DNA from: an uncultured Cohaesibacter sp.
GTDB lineage: Bacteria > Pseudomonadota > Alphaproteobacteria > Rhizobiales > Cohaesibacteraceae
NCBI RefSeq assembly: GCF_963662805.1
Contig: NZ_OY759849.1
Location: 1 to 64,000 of the forward strand
Direction of reading: 5' to 3'
DNA length: 64,000 nt
Shown here: positions 27,049-36,820 of the stretch, in pieces
How positions within the stretch are numbered: the first letter of the stretch is position 1
Layout: every line of letters begins with the position of its first letter
The notes under the pieces: generated by a model
Seen by the model: the letters and a program-made list of their open reading frames with translations, nothing else
Databases searched by the model: none
What the model was told of the DNA's origin: nothing
Made by a program: the position numbers and the translations under genes

Positions 27049-27510
27049 TTCAATCACTCTTCTAGCTACAAATCAAATTCGAGCGCATTTGACAGGATCG
27101 TCTTAAAGAAGATAGGACGCCCTGTCACGACATTTCGGCCCGGCTGAAACTTAGGGGCAGTTCGGAAGATTCGGTCTCCCGATGCAATTGGCAGAATTGT
27201 CCGACTGCGTTTAAAAACAGCAAGCAACAAACACGCCACTTTTGTGATCGAATTATGAAATTCGCGCAGGTTTTCGAGATGTAACAAGAGAATAGCCGCA
27301 ACCGTCATCGCCCTCCAAAGGCCTTTCGACATTTTTTCTCCGGCAGAAACTGAGGAACAATGTCTCACAAGCTGGACGTGTCCGCCCTGTCAGCATAACT
27401 TACACCCCAAAGACTCTGACGAACTCGATACCGTTTGAATAAACCTTTGGGGCCAAAACCAAAGGCGCGTCAATTTCATCAAAGCGAACAAACGGCATTC
27501 TGATCATCGA
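27049..27510. other. Gene-free spacer between ugd and the first KpsC-like gene
   Basis: 462 bp, mixed composition. An open frame of about 100 codons on the minus strand has no ribosome site or recognisable features. I see no dyad strong enough to call; promoters for both divergent genes must lie here. Confidence 0.4.
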
Positions 27511-28617
27511 ATGGTGCCCAATGTGAAACCAAGAAAAACTGAAACGATCCAGCACACACCGCACCGCGAACTGACAGAAAAGCAGTTTGTCATTATTGGC
27601 TTCAGCCCGTGGAAGAAGTTTTTCCTCAAGTGGCTGCCGCACCGCAAAGCCATATGGGGTCCCAACCATCTAAACATCGTGACCTTTTGGATCGCATGGC
27701 GCTGGATCATCTTGAGAAGACCGTCCGAAGTCTTCGTCTGGAGTTACAAGTGTCCCAGGTTTCTCAAAGAATTTTGCGATGAGAGAAACATCCCGTTCAC
27801 ACGAGTGGAGGATGGCTTCATTCGTTCGGTCGATCTGGGCATCAGGCACACCGTCCCGCTCTCTCTCTGTTTTGACCGCTCCGGCTACATGTATTTCGAC
27901 GCCAATGGCCCAAGTGATCTGGAAACATTGATCGAGACCCACGATTTCCAGTCTGACCCGGATCTGATCAGTAAGGCAAAGGAGGGGATTGCCACCCTTC
28001 TGGAGACCCGGTTGAGCAAATACAACATCTCGAACGATGCTGAAGTCTTCGAACTCTATGGTCCAAAGACCAGAAAGCGGATTCTCATCATTGGTCAGGT
28101 CGACGGCGACATGTCGATCCGGCTCGGGTGCGATCAGCCGATTGACAACAACACCTTCGTCCGCACGGTGGCAGAGCAAAATCCCGACGCGCAAATCATC
28201 TACAAGCCCCATCCGGAAGTCTTGAGCGGCATGCGCAAGGACCCACCGCAGTCTGATCCCAACAAGGTAAGGGACATAGCATTGGTACTGGATGGCGACA
28301 TCTCAATCGCTGATGCCTTCGATACGGTTGATGAGGTGCACACGATCACGTCTCTGGCCGGATTTGAAGCCTTGATCCGCGGCATTCCGGTCCATTGCCA
28401 TGGCATGCCCTTCTATGCAGGTTGGGGCGTGACAACGGACAGGCAGGTCTGCACCCGAAGAACAGCCCGGCGCTCGGTCGAAGAGATATTTGCCGCAGCC
28501 TATATCCTCTACCCGCGTTATCGAAACCCGGAGACCAACGAGGAAATCGAGTTTCTGGAGGCGCTCAAGCTCCTCGCGGACATGAAGGCGGCTGGAGCAA
28601 AGCGCTCCTCAACCTAG
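27511..28617 (+). CDS. Capsule polysaccharide synthesis protein, single-domain KpsC-like (Kdo transferase family)
   Basis: 368 aa, Pfam Capsule_synth type. Conserved pieces: FTRVEDGFIRSVDLG near residue 100, MYFDANGPSDLETLI, ILIIGQVDGDMSIRLGC near 190, the nucleotide-binding YKPHPEVL near 232, SLAGFEALIRGIPVHC, FYAGWG and ILYPRY near the end. KpsC adds the beta-Kdo linker on which group 2 capsules are built. E. coli KpsC has two such domains in one protein of about 675 aa; this one has a single domain and a paralogue at 32962. ATG 27511 has no clear Shine-Dalgarno. Confidence 0.8.
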   Translation: MVPNVKPRKTETIQHTPHRELTEKQFVIIGFSPWKKFFLKWLPHRKAIWGPNHLNIVTFWIAWRWIILRRPSEVFVWSYKCPRFLKEFCDERNIPFTRVEDGFIRSVDLGIRHTVPLSLCFDRSGYMYFDANGPSDLETLIETHDFQSDPDLISKAKEGIATLLETRLSKYNISNDAEVFELYGPKTRKRILIIGQVDGDMSIRLGCDQPIDNNTFVRTVAEQNPDAQIIYKPHPEVLSGMRKDPPQSDPNKVRDIALVLDGDISIADAFDTVDEVHTITSLAGFEALIRGIPVHCHGMPFYAGWGVTTDRQVCTRRTARRSVEEIFAAAYILYPRYRNPETNEEIEFLEALKLLADMKAAGAKRSST

Positions 28618-28675
28618 CCCTGAAAAGCCATGCTCTCCCACATGAACGACATCCGGATTGCGAGAGCGACGCCGA

Positions 28676-29842
28676 TCAGGCGTGCTCCCGGATGACCGCA
28701 ATGGAAATCGAGACGATGAAATACATCGCAAGGGCAATGATCGATCCCGTCACGATGATGTAGAGCCGCTGCGGATAAAGCGAACTTTCCGCCACAGTCG
28801 GCTGTTCAACCACGGTGAGGAAGCGCAGGCGGCGCCCCGTGTCGATATAGGCCTGCTCATACGATTGCAGATGGGATTTGTAACGCAAGGTCTTGTATTC
28901 GATCTCCAGCTGGATTTCCCGGAAGATTGAATCAAGCTGACTGATCGATGTACCATCCTTTGATGCAAGACGTTCCGTCTCATTCTTGATCTGCTGACCC
29001 AGAGCATCAATCTCGGCCTTGATCCTCTGAACCGTTGGCGCATTCTCCGACAACACTCCGAGACGGGATCTGAGTTCCGCCTGTTTCTGGGCCATTTCCT
29101 GTTCCAGCTTGGAGATGGTCTGTGAGATCGTCTGAGACGCGAGTTCCGTAGAATAGATCGCATTCTCGCGCTGGAAGTTTGCCAGCTTCTGGCGAACGGC
29201 AATCAGATCATTCTCCGAATCCTTCACCGCAGTATCAAAGAAGGACAATTGCGAAGACTGGATATTTTCGTTCAGCTTGTCGATGAAGGTTTGCGAATAG
29301 ACCAGGATGGCATCGAGCACTTTCTTTGAAAAGTCGGCATCAAAGGTCTGTACCGAAATCTCGAGCAACTGCGCTTCGTCGTTGAATTCGGTCTGAATGC
29401 GGGCAAGATAGTAGTTATAAGCATCTTCAACAGGAGCCCCTTCGCCAAGACGTGAGAAGAAGTCCGCATCATGACTTTCGAAATGCTTCAACAGGCCCAG
29501 CTCCTTGTCGAGCTGCAGCATCATGCCTTGCGAGTCGATGTAGGTCTTAAGAACCAGAATGTCGCGTGAAGATCCCGCCCCCGTCACACCGAACAGGGAC
29601 AGATCCAACGGATTGGTTTGGGTCTGCTCTTCGGTGATATAGACCGACGCGTGGCTCTCATACCGGTCCGTTGCAATCAAGAATGCATAAATCACCAGCA
29701 CGACGACCGGAACAACGAGCAACAACAGGATAAGGAACCTGCCGAGCGTTAGCGACGACCTGAAGTCCCCCAATAGCTGTTTTGTATCTTCAATCATTCT
29801 CTTCAGGCTCTCGTTATCACTCTCGGACGTCAGCACAGGCAC
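28676..29842 (-). CDS. kpsE: Capsule export inner-membrane protein KpsE (BexC/CtrB family)
   Basis: 388 aa from GTG at 29842; ATG at 29797 with GAAGAGA upstream is an alternative that shortens it by 15 aa. It has a transmembrane segment near residues 35-58 (FLILLLLVVPVVVLVIYAFL) and another near the C-terminus (residues about 360-383), with a long coiled-coil periplasmic region between them (about 180-290, rich in Q, E, L and K). This polysaccharide co-polymerase family bridges KpsMT to the outer-membrane KpsD. It is followed upstream by kpsT, 10 bp away. Confidence 0.85.
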   Translation of the reverse strand: MPVLTSESDNESLKRMIEDTKQLLGDFRSSLTLGRFLILLLLVVPVVVLVIYAFLIATDRYESHASVYITEEQTQTNPLDLSLFGVTGAGSSRDILVLKTYIDSQGMMLQLDKELGLLKHFESHDADFFSRLGEGAPVEDAYNYYLARIQTEFNDEAQLLEISVQTFDADFSKKVLDAILVYSQTFIDKLNENIQSSQLSFFDTAVKDSENDLIAVRQKLANFQRENAIYSTELASQTISQTISKLEQEMAQKQAELRSRLGVLSENAPTVQRIKAEIDALGQQIKNETERLASKDGTSISQLDSIFREIQLEIEYKTLRYKSHLQSYEQAYIDTGRRLRFLTVVEQPTVAESSLYPQRLYIIVTGSIIALAMYFIVSISIAVIREHA

Positions 29843-29852
29843 GCTTGTGGAC

Positions 29853-30527
29853 CTAGTCTTCCGTCTCTTCCAGATTCTTCAGATATTGCTCAAGCGCATC
29901 GGGAAAATTGTCATAGATGGTAGCCGTGCCCTTATTCAGCACGAGGCCCATGTTGCACTCATCGGTCAGTTCTTCAAGGTTATGCGACACCTTGATGAAC
30001 CCCGACTTCTTGCGCTTTTCCTTGAAGACCGCCGCACTCTTCTTGCGGAAGTTCTTGTCCCCCACAGCGGTCAGTTCGTCAATGATGTAGCAATCGAATT
30101 CGAACGACATGGCAATGCCGAAGTTTAGACGCGCACGCATACCAGATGAATAGGTGCGCACCGGCATTTCGAAATACTTCCCGATCTCGGAAAACTCGCG
30201 AATTTCATCGACAATGGCCGGAATCTCGCGGTGCGGCACCCCTTGAATCTGACAGGCGAAGCGGGCATTTTCCTTGCCCGTCAGGGAGTTCTGCATCGAG
30301 GACGCAAGCCCCATGGGCCAAGAGATTGTCCCGGTCCGGTGAATACGTCCGTGATTTGGAACGTCGACACCTGACAGCAGCCGCATCAATGTGGATTTAC
30401 CTGCCCCGTTCGGCCCTAGCACCCCGAGCTGCGCACCGTCGGGAATGGTGAAAGACGCGTCTCTCAACACATAATGCCGTCCGTGCGGTGTGGCGTAGAA
30501 TTTTGATACTTTCTCAAGCCGGATCAT
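29853..30527 (-). CDS. kpsT: Capsule export ABC transporter ATP-binding protein KpsT
   Basis: 224 aa: Walker A GPNGAGKST near residue 41, the shortened signature YSSGMRARLNFG typical of polysaccharide-export ATPases near 127, Walker B CYIIDELTAVGD near 150 and H-loop VSHN. It powers export of lipid-linked capsule across the inner membrane. Its start overlaps the kpsM stop by 4 bp, so the two are translationally coupled. Confidence 0.92.
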   Translation of the reverse strand: MIRLEKVSKFYATPHGRHYVLRDASFTIPDGAQLGVLGPNGAGKSTLMRLLSGVDVPNHGRIHRTGTISWPMGLASSMQNSLTGKENARFACQIQGVPHREIPAIVDEIREFSEIGKYFEMPVRTYSSGMRARLNFGIAMSFEFDCYIIDELTAVGDKNFRKKSAAVFKEKRKKSGFIKVSHNLEELTDECNMGLVLNKGTATIYDNFPDALEQYLKNLEETED

Positions 30528-31327
30528 TTCATCAACAACCTGAACCGATAAATGAAATAGAGTGCAAACCCGATCCCCAACAGACCGATCGTCACAAACA
30601 CGGGATAGGCCAGATTATACTCTGGAAACAGCCTGACCCCGAAAGCGCCATGCCGAAACCCTTCGATCAGATGAACCAGAGGATTGTAGGCCAAAAGCTG
30701 CCTGACGGTCTGTGGCATTTCGTTCATGGAGAACATAACCCCGGACAGGATCATCAACGGCATCGAAACAATATTGACGAACTTCAGAACGCTCTCGTTG
30801 ATCGTTCCGAAAATAGTCAGGGGCAAGGACACACCCAATCCGAACAGAAAGGCGATAATCAGGGTCGTCACACACAGCAGCGGATCAGGAAATTCCGGAT
30901 AATCACCCAAGATCCACCAAACAACAAAAACGAGCAGGATGCTGGCCAGAAGATGGAGCCAGCAGGACAGAATGAAACGCGCTATGATCGTGTCGATCGG
31001 TTTGACCTGCGGATAGTTGAGCAGGCCCTGATTTGACGAGATCGACTGGGGGATAAAGTTGATACCCGGCCGGAAGGCATTGAAGATCACAAAGCCCATC
31101 CCGATGAAAAGCACGACGTCGATCTGGTGAATTTCGGTGGTCCCAGAGGCAAGGCGAATGAACGCCATCATGACCATGCTCGTCATCGGCTGCACCAGCG
31201 TCCAGAACAAGCCGATACGGCTCTTGCCAAGCCTGATCTTGAATTCCTTGAAAACGAGTGCCCAGATGGCGGAGCGCTGGCGATAGGCTCCGCGTTTCAA
31301 CTGGGGCCAATCAAGATCTACAATCAT
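30524..31327 (-). CDS. kpsM: Capsule export ABC transporter permease KpsM
   Basis: 267 aa, ABC-2 type permease with about six membrane segments. Landmarks: SRIGLFWTLVQPMTSMVMMAFI near residue 35, the conserved NPLVHLIEGFRHGAFG near 215 and a final membrane segment. It forms the homodimeric channel with two KpsT subunits. The presence of KpsMT with KpsE and KpsD defines an ABC-dependent (group 2-like) capsule exporter. The 206 bp before kpsM hold no gene. Confidence 0.9.
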   Translation of the reverse strand: MIVDLDWPQLKRGAYRQRSAIWALVFKEFKIRLGKSRIGLFWTLVQPMTSMVMMAFIRLASGTTEIHQIDVVLFIGMGFVIFNAFRPGINFIPQSISSNQGLLNYPQVKPIDTIIARFILSCWLHLLASILLVFVVWWILGDYPEFPDPLLCVTTLIIAFLFGLGVSLPLTIFGTINESVLKFVNIVSMPLMILSGVMFSMNEMPQTVRQLLAYNPLVHLIEGFRHGAFGVRLFPEYNLAYPVFVTIGLLGIGFALYFIYRFRLLMK

Positions 31328-31533
31328 GTTTCAAATGCTCTCAACGGCGCCCGACTTCGAATCAACATCATAAAGCAATGTATTTTTGGCAAGCTTTGGG
31401 CAACCAGACAACCCGGAGCAATCCGTCCACCCGATTCAGGGAAAACAGACCCCATAAGTCTTAACACCCAGAGAGGATAGCCTACAACAGGCTAATCCCA
31501 CATGGCGCCTTGAGAGCTCAGGTGCCCCAAACC

Positions 31534-32658
31534 CTAGTTGAACGCCTTGACCGTGCCGGTTACGTTGCCGACCGACGACGTCGCCATTCCGATCAACTGC
31601 AGGATCTTCGAAATCTCGACCGCCTTGGCGTTGGTAACAAAGACCGAATCCTTGTCTCTGAGATGGAAGGACTGCGCATAGAAATAGGATTGTGCGTGCT
31701 TCATGTTGATCCGATAGATCGTCGGCACCTGACCACGGACAGTGCGGCTGTAAGGCATCCCCAGAGTATCAAGAACCTTGGGATCCTCATAGCGGAACAC
31801 GAAGACGCCGGTTGCATCGGCACGTTCGTCGATCAGGCCACCGGCAGCGGCAATCGCCTCAAGAACGGAAATAGTGCTTGTCTCGAACGGGTAGATGGAC
31901 GGAAGCTTGACCGCACCCAGAACCGTGAAGCGTTGCGGCTCATGGGATACATAGATCCGGTCACCGCGCGATACGTAAATGTTTTCTGCAGGCTGCTCGA
32001 TGATCGTCTTCATCATCTGAATGCCCTGCTGCTTGCCGCGCATCAGCGTGACATAGGTCTCACGAGCAGGATATCGGGTGCCTCCAGCAAGCGCCACGAG
32101 ATCCATCAGGCGCAGGTTTTCGGAGGTGACCGGATAGATTCCTGGTTTGGCAACATCGCCACTCAATGTCGCAACGTTGCTTTCATTCTGTTTGACCATC
32201 ACCATGGCCTGCGGCTGAATGGCCTTGCCTTCGAGATTCTCGACAATCAGATCCTGAATTTGCAGCGGTGTCTTGCCCTTGACCTTGATCAGGCCAGCAT
32301 AGGGGATCGAGATGTCGCCATTGGCGTCGACTTCCACACTGGGGAAACTTGCACTCTTGCCATTGTCGCTCGAAAACAGACCGCCGCGATCAGCCTCATG
32401 CACGGTAACCGTAAGAACGTCGCCCACCCCAACGGTCGAAACCGTGTGACGGCGGCGCGAGTTTGAAAACTGTTTGGACAGGCCGACCGGTTGGAACGCG
32501 GACAGGCTATCGACCACCTCTGCGTTCACGTCCACGATGACGTAGTCCTGCTCGTTGCTCTGCTGCTTAATCTCCCCGCTCGTAGGCCCTTCACGAGGAG
32601 TGATGGCGCATGCGGAAACCGCGATGGAGAGTAAGAGAACACTCAAAATTCTAAACAT
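31534..32658 (-). CDS. kpsD: Outer-membrane polysaccharide export lipoprotein KpsD/Wza family
   Basis: 374 aa from ATG at 32658; GTG at 32673 is possible. The N-terminus MFRILSVLLLSIAVSAC is a lipoprotein signal with lipobox VSAC, so the mature protein begins at a lipidated cysteine. It has a Poly_export domain (VGVGDVLTVTVHE) followed by SLBB repeats (VAKPGIYPVTSENLRLMDLVALAGG and VKLPSIYPFETSTISVLEAIAAAGG). It forms the outer-membrane exit pore and contacts KpsE. At about 375 aa it is BexD/CtrA-sized, shorter than E. coli KpsD. Confidence 0.87.
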   Translation of the reverse strand: MFRILSVLLLSIAVSACAITPREGPTSGEIKQQSNEQDYVIVDVNAEVVDSLSAFQPVGLSKQFSNSRRRHTVSTVGVGDVLTVTVHEADRGGLFSSDNGKSASFPSVEVDANGDISIPYAGLIKVKGKTPLQIQDLIVENLEGKAIQPQAMVMVKQNESNVATLSGDVAKPGIYPVTSENLRLMDLVALAGGTRYPARETYVTLMRGKQQGIQMMKTIIEQPAENIYVSRGDRIYVSHEPQRFTVLGAVKLPSIYPFETSTISVLEAIAAAGGLIDERADATGVFVFRYEDPKVLDTLGMPYSRTVRGQVPTIYRINMKHAQSYFYAQSFHLRDKDSVFVTNAKAVEISKILQLIGMATSSVGNVTGTVKAFN

Positions 32659-32961
32659 CGCAAGGACACTCACGTTCTGAATTCGGACTTTTCGAACCGG
32701 CAGCAAAGCAGGCCACGAAACTTGTTAGCAACTGTCTAACCTTTTGTACAGCAAATCAGCCTAACAAAATTGCCTTTCTAAAACCACAAAATGAAGGAGC
32801 TTGGGAAAAGTGGCAACAAGGCCACAATTCACAGTCCCGTCTGTGAAGAACCTTGTCCCATGAAATCAACGGCATCCGCATAAGTTTGGAATCAATCACA
32901 ACACTCTTGGGAGCTCCTTGATTCTGTGTCGCAAGGTGTCTGGAAACACCAAAATGCACAT
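32659..32961. other. Gene-free spacer upstream of kpsD
   Basis: 303 bp of AT-richer sequence between kpsD and the second KpsC-like gene (both minus). It holds no convincing terminator or dyad and presumably contains the kpsD promoter. Confidence 0.35.
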
Positions 32962-34077
32962 CTAGGTCTTTTGGCGATGGCTCTCGATCATTCGCTGAAG
33001 CAGACCGAGAGCCTCCTCGATGGAGATCAACTCGCGTTTGACAGGGTCAAAATATCTCGGATAGAGAATATAGCAAATCGCAAACACCTGTTCGATCGTC
33101 AGCGTCCGATTGCGTCGCCCCGTGAGCTGTCTGTCATCGGTCAGCCCCCAGCCGGAATAAAAGGGTGCCCCCAGACAGGTCACCGACAGACCGCGCATCA
33201 AAGCCTCAAAGCCTGCGAGAGATGTCATCGTGTAGACGTGATCGACCGCGGCAAACACCCTTGAGAGCTGCCAGGGCTCTCTGAGGATCAAGGCAATATC
33301 CTTCACCTCCTCCGGATCGCTCATTTGCGAGCGGTAGCCATAAAGGACATCCGGATGGGGCTTGTAGATGATCAAGCAATCCGGGTTTTCTTCATGTGCG
33401 ATCCTGACCAGATCATTGTTGGTCATTTGCCTATTGCATCCAAACCGGATTGAGGCATCATCCTCGACCTGACCGACCACGAGAATCTTTTTGCGCCCCT
33501 CTGCGATCTTGTCAAAATCGACAATATCACCGGAACTGCTATTGTATTTGCTGATCCCTGCTCCGAGCACAGTCCCCATGACCGCTCTTGCCCGTTCAAC
33601 AAGATCGGGATCCTCACCAAAATCATAGCTGTTGAGAAGATCCTCAAGATCCGTGCGGCTGCGGGCATCGAAATAGAGGGCCTGACGATCCGCGACAATC
33701 GACAGCGGCGGTGTGATCGCGCCCCCCAGCTTGACCGAGCGAATGAAGCCGTCCTCGACGAACACCACAGGGTTTCCGTTGCGCTGAGCCGCATCGAGTA
33801 TCTCGGGATGAACCTTGTAACCCCAGACAAGGATCTCGTCGCCGGGATGGCGTTTCAAATGCTCGATGAAGCGTCGACGTGTCGAGCCCAGCATGAAACG
33901 ACTGTGAAAGCATAGGTTCTTGTCGGGAAACCAATTCGGAACCAGACCTCTCCAGGTCGACAGCCCCAGCACATGGGTCATGATACCATTCGCGGGATAG
34001 GTTCCCATGATTGTCGATGGCTTGAAGACATTGGTCACAGAAATCCAGGTATCTTTCAAAAGGCTGTCTATTTTCAT
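32962..34077 (-). CDS. Capsule polysaccharide synthesis protein, single-domain KpsC-like (second copy)
   Basis: 371 aa, clearly paralogous to the protein at 27511. It has VVFVEDGFIRSVKLGG near residue 105, LYFDARSRTDLEDLL, ILVVGQVEDDASIRFGC near 195, IYKPHPDVLYGY near 237, MTSLAGFEALMRGLSV, FYSGWGLTDDRQ and ICYILYPRYFDPVKRE. Because each copy carries one Kdo-transferase-type domain, the pair may divide the work done by the two halves of E. coli KpsC (beta-2,4 and beta-2,7 Kdo transfer); this is inference. The ribosome site before ATG 34077 is weak. Confidence 0.8.
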   Translation of the reverse strand: MKIDSLLKDTWISVTNVFKPSTIMGTYPANGIMTHVLGLSTWRGLVPNWFPDKNLCFHSRFMLGSTRRRFIEHLKRHPGDEILVWGYKVHPEILDAAQRNGNPVVFVEDGFIRSVKLGGAITPPLSIVADRQALYFDARSRTDLEDLLNSYDFGEDPDLVERARAVMGTVLGAGISKYNSSSGDIVDFDKIAEGRKKILVVGQVEDDASIRFGCNRQMTNNDLVRIAHEENPDCLIIYKPHPDVLYGYRSQMSDPEEVKDIALILREPWQLSRVFAAVDHVYTMTSLAGFEALMRGLSVTCLGAPFYSGWGLTDDRQLTGRRNRTLTIEQVFAICYILYPRYFDPVKRELISIEEALGLLQRMIESHRQKT

Positions 34078-34340
34078 GGGGTATTGACCCGTCTTTGATT
34101 TCTGGCATTGCCTGCCCTCGTTCCTCCCCTTCTATAGCGAACCAGTGAAGTGGGGAAGTCGGACATAGTCCGGTTGTGGTTAGTCCCTGTGTGTTTTCGA
34201 CCCGCTATAAGAGAAATTACCTATGTGGATCAATCGACTAGCTTGACCAGACCACCCAGCCATGTAAACACAAAATTTACCTGACGCGACAGCCTGTCGT
34301 GATCAGAAAATCATAAGAAAAGCGCAAAGAGAGGAAGTCC

Positions 34341-35696
34341 ATGGAAGCGTTGAATTCAATAGTAAATAGTATCAATGGCATTGTCTGGGGACCATTGATG
34401 CTGGTTTTAATCCTCGGCGTCGGCTTCTTTCTGCAAGTCGGTCTGAAATTCATGCCGATCCTGAATCTCGGGACGGGATTTCGTCTTCTGTTCAAGGGTC
34501 GGGAGGAACAGGGCGACGGGCAGATCAGTCCCTTCAACGCCCTCATGACGTCCCTCTCCGCAACCATCGGCACGGGCAACATCGCCGGGGTGGCCACAGC
34601 TGTCTTCCTTGGTGGACCGGGCGCCCTGTTCTGGATGTGGATGACCGCCCTCATCGGCATGGCCACCAAATACGCGGAGGCTGTCTGCGCGGTGAAATAT
34701 CGCGAGCAGGATGCCCTCGGCAACTTCGTTGGCGGCCCGATGTATTACATCAAGAACGGCTTGGGCCAGAACTGGCGCTGGCTGGGCTTTGCCTTTGCCC
34801 TCTTTGGAGCCATAGCAGCCTTCGGCATCGGCAATGGTGTGCAGGCCAACGGTGTGGCTCAGGTGCTTGAGACCAACTTCGGCCTTAACACCTCCATCAC
34901 CGGCGTCATCCTGATGGTTCTGACTGCACTGGTCATCTTGGGTGGCATCACCCGCATTGGTGCCGTAGCGGGCAAACTGGTGCCCTTCATGGCTGTCTCC
35001 TACATCGTGGCTGGCCTGCTGGTGCTGCTCCTCAACATTGGCGAAATCGGCTCGGCTCTTGCCCTCGTCTTCACCCATGCCTTCACACCGTCTGCTGCCG
35101 AGGGTGGCTTTGCCGGTGCAGCGGTCTGGGCGGCCATCCGCTTTGGTGTAGCCCGAGGCGTCTTCTCGAACGAGGCAGGTCTCGGCTCCGCGCCGATCGC
35201 TCATGCCGCAGCCGCCACCAAAGGCCCGGTCAATCAGGGCCTCGTCGCCATGCTCGGCACCTTCATCGACACGATCATCGTTTGCTCGATCACCGGCCTT
35301 GCGATCGTCACCACCGGCGCATGGACCAGCGGCGAATCCGGCGCGGCCCTGACGTCCCTTGCCTTCGAAAGCTCCCTGCCGGGAGTTGGTGGCTATGTGA
35401 TTGCCATTGCCCTGTCGCTCTTTGCCTTCACCACCATTCTCGGCTGGTCCTTCTATGGTGAGAAATGCGTTGGTTACCTGTTCGGTGCCAAGGTGCTGAT
35501 CGCCTATCGCATCGCCTGGATCGTCATGATCTATTTCGGAGCGACGGCTGATCTCGGCTTTATCTGGCTGCTGGCTGACACATTGAACGCCATGATGGCT
35601 ATTCCGAACCTGATCGCTCTGGCTCTGCTGAGCCCGGTCGTCTTCAAGCTCACCAGAGACTATTTCGCCTCGGACGGGGCTTCCGACGAACTCTGA
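34341..35696 (+). CDS. Alanine/glycine:cation symporter (AGCS family)
   Basis: 451 aa with about 10-11 membrane segments; ATG at 34341 follows GAGAGGAAGTCC. AGCS hallmarks are present: SPFNALMTSLSATIGTGNIAGVATAV near residue 60, FWMWMTALIGMATKYAEAV near 95, GVARGVFSNEAGLGSAPIAHAAA near 270 and the C-terminal TTILGWSFYGEKC. It imports alanine or glycine with Na+ or H+. It is monocistronic, bounded by terminators downstream. Confidence 0.93.
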   Translation: MEALNSIVNSINGIVWGPLMLVLILGVGFFLQVGLKFMPILNLGTGFRLLFKGREEQGDGQISPFNALMTSLSATIGTGNIAGVATAVFLGGPGALFWMWMTALIGMATKYAEAVCAVKYREQDALGNFVGGPMYYIKNGLGQNWRWLGFAFALFGAIAAFGIGNGVQANGVAQVLETNFGLNTSITGVILMVLTALVILGGITRIGAVAGKLVPFMAVSYIVAGLLVLLLNIGEIGSALALVFTHAFTPSAAEGGFAGAAVWAAIRFGVARGVFSNEAGLGSAPIAHAAAATKGPVNQGLVAMLGTFIDTIIVCSITGLAIVTTGAWTSGESGAALTSLAFESSLPGVGGYVIAIALSLFAFTTILGWSFYGEKCVGYLFGAKVLIAYRIAWIVMIYFGATADLGFIWLLADTLNAMMAIPNLIALALLSPVVFKLTRDYFASDGASDEL

Positions 35697-35719
35697 CTGG
35701 AGCAACCACAGTAAATGCG

Positions 35720-35786
35720 AAGGGGGCCGCAAAGCCCCCTTTCTTTTGGCCTCAAGAACAAGAAAAGCGGCCTGAGGGCCGCTTTT
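35720..35786. terminator. Two tandem hairpin terminators between convergent genes
   Basis: First: AAGGGGGC, loop, GCCCCCTT then TCTTTT (35720-35747), acting on the plus-strand symporter gene. Second: AAAAGCGGCC-TGAG-GGCCGCTTTT (35763-35786), symmetric enough to act on the converging RbsC-type gene as well. Confidence 0.85.
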
Positions 35787-35814
35787 CAGCAATGTCGAAT
35801 GTAGTCGGTCGGGA

Positions 35815-36804
35815 TCAGCGTTTGCGCCGGAACAAATCCACCAGAATGGCGATCATGACCACTATACCGATGATGACACGCTCCCAGTAGCCCGAGACGT
35901 TCATCAGCACGATACCGTTGGCAAGAACCGCCATAAGCAAGGCACCAAAGACCGTACCGATCACGGTACCCTGCCCGCCACTCAGGCTCGTCCCGCCGAT
36001 GATGGCAGCGGTGATGGCACCCATCAGCCAGCCTTCACCAACAGAGGGCTGCCCAGAGTCCATGCGGCTTGCATAGAGCATACCTGCCAGCGCTGCACAC
36101 ATCCCGGCAAGGCCGAAGACGATGAACTGCACCCGCCAGACACGGATCCCCACCAGCGTCGCTGCATCCTGGTTGCCGCCAACTGCGTAGATGTTGCGGC
36201 CAAAGCGGGTCCGCAGCAAAACGAACGTCAGGACGGCACCGATTGCGAGAAAGATGATCACCGGAACGGGAACACCCATGACGCTGCCCTGCCCGAACAC
36301 CCGGAAAGTCTCACCAAGCGGGCGGATCGGGTAGCCTTTGGTAATCACCAGCGTCGCACCAGCAAAGACCTCACCAGAGGCAAGCGTAACGATGAAGGGA
36401 TTGAGTTTCAGCTTGGCAATGAAGAAGCCATTGATGCAGCCCAGAAGGAAGCCGAAGCCCGCAGTCAGCGGCAGAACCGCATAAGGGTGAATGCCGGTAG
36501 TGGTCAGCATCAGTGAGCCAACGATGGCCGAGAGACCGGCGGCTGTACCAACCGACAGGTCGATGCCACCGGTCAGAAGGACCAGTGTCTGCCCCAGAGC
36601 CACAAGACCCACAAAGGATGCCTGACGGGCAACAACGCTGAGGTTATATTGCGACAGGAAGGACGGCGTCGCAAAGGACAAGATGATACAGAGGACAATC
36701 AGGGCGACCAGAATACCACTGGCTTCCCAGTTCCAGAATTTGAGCAACGGCGTTTTCCAGCTGAAGCCTTCCTGACGAGACGTTGACGTAGCTGCTTCGT
36801 TCAT
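35815..36804 (-). CDS. Ribose-type (CUT2) sugar ABC transporter permease
   Basis: 329 aa, RbsC-like, about 8-10 membrane segments; ATG at 36804 follows GGAGATCAAAA. Conserved stretches: LGQTLVLLTGGIDLSVGTAAGLSAI near residue 80, NGFFIAKLKLNPFIVTLASGEVFAG near 125 and GTSLSGGQGTVIGTVFGALLMAVLANGI near 275. Last gene of the three-gene importer 35815-39322. Confidence 0.92.
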   Translation of the reverse strand: MNEAATSTSRQEGFSWKTPLLKFWNWEASGILVALIVLCIILSFATPSFLSQYNLSVVARQASFVGLVALGQTLVLLTGGIDLSVGTAAGLSAIVGSLMLTTTGIHPYAVLPLTAGFGFLLGCINGFFIAKLKLNPFIVTLASGEVFAGATLVITKGYPIRPLGETFRVFGQGSVMGVPVPVIIFLAIGAVLTFVLLRTRFGRNIYAVGGNQDAATLVGIRVWRVQFIVFGLAGMCAALAGMLYASRMDSGQPSVGEGWLMGAITAAIIGGTSLSGGQGTVIGTVFGALLMAVLANGIVLMNVSGYWERVIIGIVVMIAILVDLFRRKR

Positions 36805-36820
36805 TTTTGATCTCCTAAAT

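Noticed and set aside
34407..35792. Open frame of about 460 codons antisense to the alanine symporter
   Set aside because: It is low-complexity, rich in G, D, E, H and Q, has no ribosome site and mirrors a well-supported membrane protein; a codon-bias shadow.
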